A stretch of 64,000 nucleotides of DNA. It comes from Meandrina meandrites (Eukaryota > Cnidaria > Anthozoa > Scleractinia > Meandrinidae). The position numbers were made by a program, and so were the translations under genes. The notes beneath the pieces were generated by a model. It ran no database searches. It worked only from the letters and a program-made list of their open reading frames with translations, and was not told the origin of the DNA. Positions 12,601 to 23,100 of this stretch are shown piece after piece (the stretch's first letter is position 1; each line of letters opens with the position of its first letter). The stretch lies in contig OY855913.1 of the NCBI GenBank assembly GCA_963693305.1, positions 16,089,022-16,153,021 of the forward strand, given 5' to 3'.

Positions 12601-14143
12601 AAAATGTATGGTTAAAAAAATGTATAGTTGACACATATAGATGGCCACAAAAAGCTTCATTACTATTTGTACCGATAGAAGAAAATGAATGGTCTTTTTA
12701 GATACTCTTGAATCGAAGAGAACGGTAGATTTATTGTGTTTTTTGAATAAGATTCTCAACGGTAAAGAAGTGATAGTTGATACATGGAATATTACATTTA
12801 CTTGGTTGATCATATTTGTATTTATTTTATTTATAGACTGGAACTCTCCTTAACTTGTCAGAACAGCAACTTATTGACTGCTCATGGGGATTTGGTAACC
12901 GGGGCTGCAAAGGAGGGTATCCTCATCGAGCGATGCAGTGGGTTATTAAACATGGCGGACTGGCCACCGAAGAGAGCTACGGGAGATATCTAGCTCAGGT
13001 AGAAAACAACAATTATGAATTTTGTACCAGACAGCCGCAAAGTTATTTTTGTTAAAAACCTTACGCTGCATGTAACATTAACTTTGTTTATGATTATAAT
13101 TGGCAGTGCTTTCCGTGAATCTAAAATATTAGAGCTAAAATATGTGGTCTGGACTAAATCTGTGGTTCTTTCCTGTGCTCGTACTATTTACTGCATTGTA
13201 ATCAGATTGGTGAGAAAGGCAAATACACTTCTCTCTCTTCTCTGTAAAGGCTCACAAGTGGAAGAGGAAAATCGTGAGGGAGAAAGCGGGGCGCTTGGAG
13301 ACCACGCCCTTTAGTTTTCCTGCCCCTTCCCGCTCTTTATTTTTCGAAGGAGAGAGAGACACATTCTTATAGTCTATAATTTTGAAAAGTCTTAAAAAAG
13401 TGAATTACATTAATATGGAACTTCATATTTCATAAAATGCCCATTTACTATTCAAAGTTGCATCTTAGTTGCAAAATTGGTTCTGTAAATAACTTCACAA
13501 TAACGAAGAATGTTTCTTGAATATTGACTGGACTTAAATGATGTTCTCATTTGTGTGTTCCAGGAGGGCTTCTGCCATTTTAAGAACACCACAACAGGCG
13601 CAAAGCTCGACTTCTACATGAACATCACAAAAGGCGACGCGAGTGAGCTGAAGCAAGCTATCGCTTTCTATGGTCCTGTCAGTATCCTCATCAACACCCA
13701 ACCAAAGTCCTTTAAATTTTATGGATCGGGGATTTATTACGACCCAGCGTGCAGTACGTGCAAAAGTATTTCCGTTTAAACATTTATCAAGCTCATTCTC
13801 AGGCTATTTATGCGGAAATTTACACTCCATAAAATTAAGGCGAATTTTCTTGGAGCGTTAATTTCTTATCAGATTTCTCTAATTCGTAACAGCAACAACA
13901 ACAACAGCAACGACTACTGAATCAATTTTAATTCCACGACTGATTTTTTTCTCTTCCTCAGCTCACGCACTGGACCACGCGGCCTTAGCTGTCGGGTATG
14001 GAGTGGAAAAGGGTGAACCTTACTGGCTTATTAAGAACTCCTGGTCTAAAGCTTGGGGTGATCAGGGATATATCAAGATCGCCATGAAGAATGATAACTG
14101 TGGCGTTGTACAGAAGGCTGTCGTAGTGAAGATTAGAGATTGA
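7041..14143 (+). CDS. Papain-family cysteine protease, counting factor associated protein D-like, membrane-anchored
   Basis: Ten exons: 7041-7134, 7930-8148, 8502-8677, 9748-9988, 10585-11056, 11714-11919, 12491-12582, 12837-12998, 13564-13753, 13962-14143. All introns are GT-AG, phases agree, and the product is 677 aa. The ATG at 7041 opens a basic stretch, then a hydrophobic helix (about residues 24-39, [15 protein letters not shown]), so it is a signal anchor or long signal peptide. An N-terminal region (about 55-245) carries [16 protein letters not shown] and [14 protein letters not shown], typical of the CfaD-like group. A low-complexity linker follows, then an I29-type prodomain (about 365-430, ending [17 protein letters not shown]). 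The C1 peptidase domain runs from about 460. Its catalytic set is complete: Gln478 and Cys484 in [11 protein letters not shown], His623 in [11 protein letters not shown], Asn643 in IKNSWS. Peptide-bond hydrolysis in the secretory or lysosomal route is expected. Dictyostelium CfaD affects group size; the cnidarian role is not known to me. Confidence 0.93.
9591..9657 (+). repeat. (GAT)n microsatellite
   Basis: An imperfect run of GAT triplets in intron 3 of the cysteine protease gene. It is not translated in the spliced model. Confidence 0.9.
12109..12126 (+). repeat. Poly-C tract in protease intron 6
   Basis: Eighteen consecutive C bases between exons 6 and 7. Homopolymers like this are prone to length error in assembly. 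Confidence 0.9.
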
Positions 14144-14148
14144 ATAAA
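14143..14148 (+). terminator. Possible polyadenylation signal of the cysteine protease
   Basis: AATAAA begins at the last base of the TGA stop codon. A signal this close to the stop would give an extremely short 3' UTR, so a later site is equally possible. Confidence 0.35.
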
Positions 14149-14599
14149 ATAACGATCATATTAGTATATGTTAGAAGAACTTTAAGCTTATTTATACCTT
14201 GCGCCAAGTTTTGGAACCACGGACGTTGTGGTTTTCGTGTACTCCCCTTACAAGAGTCGTACTGCTTCGTATCGCAGCCGAACTAAATTCGTAGTGCACT
14301 CGGACCTTAGCCGAAGTGCATTCGTAGCGCAGTCGTAGCTTTTTAGCACTTTTGGTCTTAGATTTTTTTTATAATAATTAAGGTAAGCCAATTACTTGTA
14401 TATAAAACATATTTTTTTATGAGACTGGTTTATATGTGTATTTTTGTATGCCATGTATATAAGGAAATTGGATATAAATGTAACCGCATAAGGGACCCAG
14501 ATGCAACGGGAATTCGCGACAAAATACAAAGATTTGTATGCATGGATTAATCGCTAGTATGGAGAGCTAATGTTAAAATAAACGACAATGAAACGGCTG

Positions 14600-14835
14600 C
14601 ATGCAGCCATTAAGGTTTAGACGCGGCTTTAATGTTGTCTCCATCCAGGTGTATAAATGGGTACCGGTGAAATTACGAAATTACCTGCGATGGACGAGCA
14701 TTCCATCCAGGGGAGAGTAGAAATTCTCCTCGTCGCTTTATGCTACTGAAACCGTGATACGTTCTGGCCTGATGGGCCACTAGGCTCGAACGCAGACTTA
14801 ATGCTGTCTGCCTGTTGGTACCTGGTTGGTACTGG
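14600..14835 (+). repeat. SINE-like dispersed repeat (tentative)
   Basis: The block with AAATGGGTACCGGTGAAA, GAGCATTCCATCCAGGGG and CTGATGGGCCACTAGGCTCG resembles a short interspersed repeat I recognise from several invertebrate genomes. I see no clear A and B boxes, tail or TSD, so boundaries and class are uncertain. Confidence 0.35.
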
Positions 14836-15491
14836 AGCAGTTTCAGTGAGGTCACCTCCTGCTTCAGTTTTGATTTGGGTTCTTGATAGTTGAGCCTTGA
14901 CTTTGTCCTCCCGAGAAAACTTTTTTTCTTACTTATACTGCTTTTCATCCAGGCTCAAATGTCCGCGCAGTTTATCAGGTTGATAAATCTCGCTTGCGTT
15001 ATTGTTGAACAAAATTTTCAGTCTTCGGGCGGTGGAAACTGAATGATCGTGCACTCGTTACTGGATTTACCAATATGGAACTAAATCAAAAACACAATCT
15101 ATCACCAGTTTCTGGAAAGGCGTTTAAATGAAATACTTTTAGTAATTGTTGGTTCAATAATTGAAACAAACAACTGTACTAAACATTGTGCAAAAAAAAT
15201 CGCATTTTACTAACTTGACGTTTCGTATGCTGTGCAACATTTATTTTCAAAAGTATGACCATTACAAAATTTTAACAACTTTTTATATATTGTTATGAAA
15301 AGGGTCTGGAAACTAGACTGCGCTTTAGCAGTAACTTAATTTTAACGTTTAGGTTAATAAAGCAACAACCTCTCATTCTTGAATGAATGAAGTCTCCTTA
15401 ATTCTGCAATGGAAGTCAGTTTTGCCAATAATTATTAATGTCATTTCTTTCTTTCTTTAGTTGTCTATTTACTTACTATAAAAAGTGAGGC

Positions 15492-15511
15492 GGGGGGGGG
15501 GGGGGGGGGGG
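15492..15511 (+). repeat. Poly-G homopolymer
   Basis: About 20 consecutive G bases. No function is implied; the length may be inaccurate. Confidence 0.9.
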
Positions 15512-16149
15512 CGGACCTTTACATAACGGTACAATTACATGATCAGTACCACGTTACTTGCTCGCAACAGCTTACTTTTAAAACAGTTAAGCAAAAAAAA
15601 TAGGAATATTTATTATGGGTGGTTATTAATACGAGCGCCGAAGGCACGAGCCTCTAGGGGGGTCTGGGGTCATGTCCCCCCAGAATATTTTGAAATCTAG
15701 AGGCCCGGAAATACTATTTTCAGCATTGTGCAATATTTCAATATTTCAAACCCGATGGAGTGTAAAATAACAGGTATTTTTAGTCATAAGAACAATATTT
15801 CCGGCGTTTTGTTAAATTGATACAGTCATACATTATATACCAGCTTAGTACACTGAACGTTTTACAAAAGCTTGACGTGTGCTGCAAAGGAATCTCAGGG
15901 TAAAGGCTTAAGCCCCACAATTTGCTAAAAGCTGAAAATCAGCAGATTGTGTTTTCAGTCCTCCAAAGGGGGTTCGTTCGAACCCCTCGAACCCCCCTCC
16001 TACGCGCCTGAATAATCTGAATAATAAATAAATCACTAGAATCATGGATAGTGAAAGGACTGGATTGGAAACTAGCTCGCGTCAGCGGTTCCAACCCAGT
16101 GGAAATTCGTGACGTCACTGTCTTTACTATCCATGGTTCTGGAGATTTA

Positions 16150-16977
16150 GGGCCAATTCGCACTAGCGGACAAATTTTGTAACAATTGGTAGATTTCATC
16201 ATTAATGTGTCACTTGTTACAGAAAACAAGTGCGAATACGTTTTTTGAAACCTAGAACTTGTCAAACAATTCAGGAAAACAAAGAAGCAGTTGTCTTGTG
16301 ATTGGTCCGCGTTGCACGCGCGATACATTTTGTCAAACAATCGCAAAAACAAGTGCGAACGACTTGTTGGACAAGGGCAAATTTTGTCAAAACGAACAAA
16401 TCCTCAAAGGGGCCGATGTCCTGCCTCAAGGCAGGACAAGTCATGACAAGTCGCATTCCAACGCCCCTCGTAATGCCAGATAACAATACGTTGTTGATTG
16501 GCTATTGTGTTTGGTCTGGATTGTACTAAAAAACAACACGCGAAATTTTTCCGCGACAGGCGGCAAAACATGTTTGTGTGCCGAGGTGAGATCGTGGACA
16601 TGCGTGGAAGGATGGTAATACTGGGGTTGGAACAAATGAATGCGGAGGGAACCAGTTTGTGCCGATAAATGGAGGGGAAAAGAAATAGTTTACTTGCGAC
16701 ACTTTCCCCGCACGAGCACAAAAACATCACTACACGCGCACTTCAAATGCAAATCGTTTTAAAATTTTTCACCACGTGGACCTGCCTGATTATTTGATGT
16801 TTGCACAAGACGACCGTGCTGAGAAATGTACTAGGATGGCAGAAGTGGGTACAGAGCTATTGTAATAATAATTACACCTTTTGTTTTCTTCAAAATGTCT
16901 CTGACTTGTCGCGACAATTTTGTTTTTGTCAAAAATGTTATGACATTTAAAACTTGTCCGCTAGTGCGAATCGGCCC
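16150..16977. mobile_element. PIF/Harbinger-type MITE, 828 bp
   Basis: The left end starts GGGCCAATTCGCACTAGCGG and the right end is its near-perfect reverse complement, ending CCGCTAGTGCGAATCGGCCC. Both flanks read TTA (16147-16149 and 16978-16980). A 3-bp TTA/TAA duplication with GGGC termini is typical of PIF/Harbinger elements. Inside, the words AACAAGTGCGAA and ACTTGTTGGACAAG echo the ends. No transposase frame was seen. It lies just upstream of the BSDC1 start. Confidence 0.8.
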
Positions 16978-17106
16978 TTAGCTAGGTTTCATTTTGAGTT
17001 TCGGCGGTATTGGGAGACTCCCGGTATAGTCTTACATGAAGCATGCTTAGTAACCGTGCTTGAAATGACGTGCGATATTCCTCGTCACAGAAAATAGCAT
17101 CAAAAC

Positions 17107-20100
17107 ATGGCCGAAGAAAGGTAAGAAAGATGATATTAATTGACCTCACAAACTCAATTTATCGTACATTAAAGAACGTAGCTTTGCTCAAATTGTAAAA
17201 TGTCGGTGTTTGTCTCTCGTTATAGCGGAGGATCGAGCTGGTGGGGGACGTGGAGTTCAGAATTCATCTCGAGCGTTCGTGAAAAGGTAGGTCAATAAGC
17301 TTACATGTCGTAATTTGTTTATTGCATTTTTGAGGAGGATGCTAAGATATGTTCAGCATTTTGAAGCTTAATCACGCTTAAGAATAATTCATCTCTAATA
17401 GGTAGAGTAAAAACGACGTGCAAATGGGAACAAGTATCGCGAGTATTATTACGTTCCTAGTGAATACGCACAATGGATATTTTTAAAACATGATATTCAA
17501 AAGCTAGATATTCATTCAGATAAAATAATGGGGTATATTATAATCTAATAAAGGTATTACTAGATGTTTAAATGTGTAGAATTGCTGTATGTACATTTTA
17601 GCTTCCCTACTGATAATAAATAAAAATGTACGCAGAAAAACGACAAGGTGATTCAACTTATTTTAATGGTGAATAGTTTTCAAAGGTACACTTGGGAACC
17701 AATTTGGTGATGATAAATCCATCTTTCCTTATAAAAATTATTATTAGAGCTCCAGGGGTATAATTTAAACGCATAATTTTGTATTTTGTAACTTTTTATC
17801 AGTCTTCAGAGGCTATGACCATGGTAAAACATGATCTGGCAGAGTTTGTGAGCACCATTCAGCAAGACACATCATCTGTGGTGGCCGATACTGCTACTGC
17901 TGTTAAAGAAAGCCTTAAGGTACATGCATGATGACACCTTTTGTTTTTGTACTGTTACATCATTTAATGACCATATAAGGTCAAAAGAGTTCACATAAAA
18001 CATGTTTGAGCATACAGCTATTTCGAGAAAGGTTGTCGGAAAAAAAGCATCAAAGTGTTCGCGAATAGACCGAAAGGTAGCCTGGGTATTCACTGGAATT
18101 TTGCATATTCGCCTAGAAGATATTTACAAGTTTGTATTTTTGCACGTGGATAATTTCTTTTTTCCTCTCAGGTGGCCAATATCTGTAGCTTTACTTTTAC
18201 TGCCGCAAGACTTTGAGTGAGGAAAATTCTTCTAAACTTCAGAGGAGCTAAATGTACCTTGTTTCTACATGTCTGAAAAGAAAGACAACCTGAATTTCGC
18301 GCTTATTTTGTTATTATATCTCATTAGTATTCAACACGTGCAGTAGCTCAATACGTCTACCCATACTACCTTTCGGGATTGGCTTGACAGTGCAGTTTTG
18401 TGCTTTTTTCTGACAACGTTTCTCGAAATAGCTGTATACACAAATTTGTAGTATCATGACAGATTAGTGGGATAATGAATCGCTTATTTAGTGGTTTTAC
18501 TTGCAGATGCTTTTCTAAATATGCCTTTTTTCTTGCATTTTAATCTTCTCCCCCGCTTAGAAAAGTACAAATGCAAAATATCAGCATGTATTCCTGTAAA
18601 GCTAACAAAAAGATGTTTGACAGAACACAGCTAATTTTTTTGTGTGAAAACTTCATTCTTAGTATTTAAAGCTAAAGTGACTGATTTTGCGGTTGCATTT
18701 GTTTTGAAAAACTACCATTCTCAAATTACGATGTATGTACATGATAAATTCATAATAATTATTTTTGCTCTTGGTAATTTACCACTGCAGGTAGAGGAGG
18801 AGGAGGAACAGGAAGGGACCTCAGCTTATTTTAAACAAGGTACAGAGATTATTTATCAGTGAGACTTCAGCAGTCATTGTGCAGGAGACATTTTAGCTTG
18901 GTGTACATGTATATCAAGTTCAACAGTTAAACTGAGCCTTAGAATTGAACAGTTCTCCTTACATACTGTTGAGTACTTCTTGCCCTGGCAAGGGGGGTGG
19001 AGAGGGGTGGGAGCGTCCCTTATAGTGGACTACACTTGGAGGTTCCAATCAACTGATCAGTAGAACCAAATAGGACTGGGAACTAACTACAGCAGTAAAA
19101 GAGTTTAAATTGCCATGTATTCCTCAAGGTAAAATACTCCCGGGCAGTTAGAAAGGACTAATACAAAGTATAAATGGAAGAGACATTATATTTGATGGGT
19201 TATATTAGCAATGAAAGTTGACAGTTACTTGTGAATAAATATTTTGTGGCTAGTCTGACGCAGCGTTTCGTCCTGGCCAAGGGACTCTTCAGACCTTTTC
19301 TGCTAGCAAACTCGTTGAGCATCGTGCTCAAAGTCCCGTTCGCAAAGAATGATGACAGCAACCTCGTTGAGCATCGCGCTCAAAGTCCCGACTGCACAAA
19401 ATCACGAGTGAAAAATTGACAATGAAAGTTGACAGTTACTTGTGAATAAATATTTCAACTTTCATTGTCAATTTTTCACTCGTGATTTTGTGCAGTCGGG
19501 ACTTTGAGCACGATGCTCAATGAGGTTGCTGTCATCATTCTTTGCGAACGGGACTTTGAGCGCGATGCTCAACGAGTTTGCTAGCAGAAAAGGTCTCTGA
19601 AGAGTCCCTTGGCCGGGACAAAATGCTGTGTCAGACTAGCCACGAAATATTTCTTCACAGGTTATATTAGATTTAGTAAAAAGAAATCCTTGTGTAAACA
19701 ATTTCAAGACAGCATTTGACCTTGTATCGTATATCATGTGGCATTACAAGGAAGTACAAAGTTGTCAGCTACTTTTGATTACGTTTTTTTTTTGGCAAAT
19801 TTCCTGAAAATTATTAAAGACCCCTTGCCAAACGTCATTGCTTCTGCATGCATTGTGTGCCGTTTATTTATAGAAGGTGTGTGACAGGATTACCTTTTCT
19901 GTCAAAAATGTTATAATACATGTATATGAAAGGGTAAGGGTTTGGACCTCAAGCTAGAGCCTACCTATACGAAATATTGTTGAGTACCACTGGACTGTTT
20001 GTTTTGGTTAAAACTTTCACCCCATAAGCTATGATGTCAATAAACAAGAACTGTTTTCTTTTTTTCTTTTTTTTTAATGAGCTTTATTTAGAACAAAAAT

Positions 20101-23100
20101 TCACACTAACATACATACAAGAACTGTTTTCTGGTAAATGAATACTTGGCCTTACATTTCTTAGTAGTGCTACTTCTGTATGTAAAAAGCACTTTGAAAC
20201 ACTTGAGAGAGTGGTGGATTTTTCATAGTGTGAAAAATGTACTCCAGCACTCAAAACAGGGGTAAAAATGGCTCAATAACTATGAATAAATTATATGTTA
20301 AAGCTAAAATATGGCTGTGCATTCTCTTAAGGTGTGTCCAAATTTCTTGGGACTCTGTCTAACAGCTTAAGAGAGAACATCTCTCATGTAGCCACTGCTG
20401 CTGCGGCAGTCACCTCTGATGGTCCTGAGCCAGTCTTTGACAGAATGCAGGTAATTGTTGTTTACTAACAATATTTATTGTGGCAGTTTTTAGTTATTTA
20501 CAATAGAAAGCAAAGACGTCTTAGCTTGAACTTTTTGGAGGTACATGTATCTGTCCAGGGAAAATTTATTGTTTAACTGTATCTGTCAATATGACACAAG
20601 TTACATTCAGTTGTGTAAACCAGAAAAGTCACTTTAATGTTATTGTTATTTCAGTACCTTACTTTCTTTTGAATTTTCTTTAAAGGCACGTCTTCATGAA
20701 ATTCAAACAGATCCAGCCACATTTTGCTCAGAACCAGATGGTATGTACTGAGAAGAACCTTAAACATGCATGTACATCTGTACAAGTCAAATAAAATAGT
20801 TTTGCTTCTCTACCAGTCTCAGACTTATGCCTTCCAGCAGTTGTAGTCAATCAGACTTGCAGAATGTTTTGTACATTTGACCTAGCTAGAATGCCAAATA
20901 ATTAAAAAAAAAAAGTTCTGGACTATTATTTGCTCAACATCCTTTTCGCGAAAAGATACTACCTCTTTAGAGCCTCTATTGTCATTTGCCTGCTGAAAAC
21001 ACTACCTCTATTGTTATTTAGGGCTAGGGGCATTGTTATGACCTGTTATCTATTGTTTTAAGAACCAATGAAGTGACTCATTCCAAAATGTAGTGGGCGA
21101 CGCCCCTTTTCAGGTGGGCCTTATTTTCAGGGGTGGGGTGGGAGCTTATTTTCAAATGAGAATTGTTGTTTCAAAACTCTCTGGGTTTCTGTTTGGATGG
21201 GATACCATAACTGAAATTGTTTGGTGCATTCAAGAATGCCACATAGTAAAACTCTCTGAACATAATGATATGAAACCTGAAACAAATCCTGCTGTCCCTC
21301 TGAGCATTTATAACAACTTAAATTACATGTACAGTACATGTACAAAAAAAAGCTCCACAATACAGGCTTGTAATTGGAAAAGTTGTATCTTGCTTCAACA
21401 GCTATATCTAAATGTAACCCATGGGCTTATTTGGAAGAGCTTATTTTCAGGAGGATTTTTGCATCCCAGAATTTAATGGTAGTTGCTAGTTGGAGGAAGG
21501 CATTAATCTGTTGGCCTCGATCCTTTATTGTTCTATGCCATGATATACAACCAATCAAAATGGATGCAACTACATGATTGTACAACTGTGATCTTGTCAT
21601 GCTGGATGGTTGCTTACATCCGGTTTGATGATTCAGATATGTTCAGTGATGGGCTTTTGACAAGTTTTTAGTGAATTAAGTTTATTCTACTATTCATAGG
21701 TCATTTAGCAATGTGTGAAGAATGGTGTAAATCATTTGACCCTGAACAGCATAAGGGAGAAATCTCTGAGCTGCTTGTCAATGTACCAGAGATCAGGTCC
21801 CTCTATGCTAAGTTGGTATGTACTTTATTATTTTGTATATTAAGTACAGTTGAACCTCGATAACTCGAACCTTCAAAGGAAATCAAAAAAGGTTTAATTA
21901 TCAGGCGTTTGAGTTATTGAAGGTAAAATACTAAAAAATGACCTGGAGGGGAATTGAAAAAGGTTCAAGATAGTGGGAGGTTTGAGTTATCGGGATTCAG
22001 CTGCATGTAAAGAGGAATTATTGAAGTTCAGTACACAGGTCCTAAAATTGCCGAAATACAAAGTAACCAATTTTCCTAAATTCTGCTTAAGAACAAGATA
22101 CATTTTATCTTACAGAACAGTGCCACAAGTTGTTTTTTAAAAGGTTTTGGATTTCATCCAAGGTCTCCAAAGTTTGTTATAAATTGCATTGCATGGCTTA
22201 AAGTTTCACTTTAGAAAGGAAATGGTTCATCAGCATGTAATTTATGATATTAGTTTTCTGTTTCTGCAAAGTCTATTCTTGTATTTGAAGGAACCTCTTG
22301 CATGTAGATGACTGTTTATGTATTGAAACAATGTTTTCTGTAGGTTCCTAGTGCTGTTACCCATGTTCTTTTTTGGCAAAGATATTTCTACAAAGTACAT
22401 CAACTTCAACAGGTAAAGTAACTGTTGTAGTGACCCTTGGAATGTAACAACACTCCAAATTAAAGAAGAAATCTCAAACAGATACATGTACAATAAACTG
22501 TACCATACTGATTTGATGTTTTAAGATTTCTCCCTTCATTACATATATTCAAAAACATTTTTATTTTATTAACATGGATCAAGCTACATACACTGTGCAG
22601 TGTATGGTGCATGCTTCAGCTATCTGAAATGAGCCTGAAAGTTGTGACCCTCTGAATAGTCAAACGCTGTTAAATCCAAAACTAATGACTCTTCATGTAG
22701 TTACTTTCAGGGCTTCACAGTATAGTACTCAGCGAACATATTAAGTTTATCAGTTTGAATTCTAGTTTTGATTTCGAGTTAGAACGAAGAGTTAGGAAAG
22801 TTGACAAATTTGATTTTTTTAAGTTCATTAATTTTAAAGTATGATAATGATAAATAAGAAATACTGTCATCCTGACCTAGTATATAACTTAGCAACCCTA
22901 ACCTTAATGAGGCTAATTGGAGTGTTCATTGAGCTAACCAGAGTGCTATTCAGGCTAACCAAAGTGCTAATTAGGCTAACTAGAATGATTTTGAGCCTAA
23001 CTGGAGTGCTTTTCAGGCTTAATTCACATGTAGTAACAATGTTGTGGCTCAAAATCAGCTTTTTAAGCAACAAGGATGAGGATGACGTCATCGCTTAATG

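Larger units (their letters stand above)
14149..16149. repeat. Intergenic with dispersed repeats, no gene
   Basis: No gene recognised. A GATGGGCCACTAGGCTCG block at about 14590-14835 looks SINE-like (listed separately). A poly-G run lies at 15492-15511. From about 15620 to 16020 there is a second dispersed-repeat style block, with ACGAGCCTCTAGGGGGGTCT and a CGAACCCCTCGAACCCCCCT region. A short imperfect inverted repeat at about 16038-16141 pairs AATCATGGATAGT with ACTATCCATGGTT. Confidence 0.4.

Noticed and set aside
15939..16352. 137-aa minus-strand frame
   Set aside because: It crosses repeat DNA and the start of the Harbinger-like element; no domain signature.
22841..23098. 85-aa repetitive Leu/Thr/Arg frame
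   Set aside because: Encoded by a 21-22-bp intronic minisatellite; both strands are open because of the repeat.
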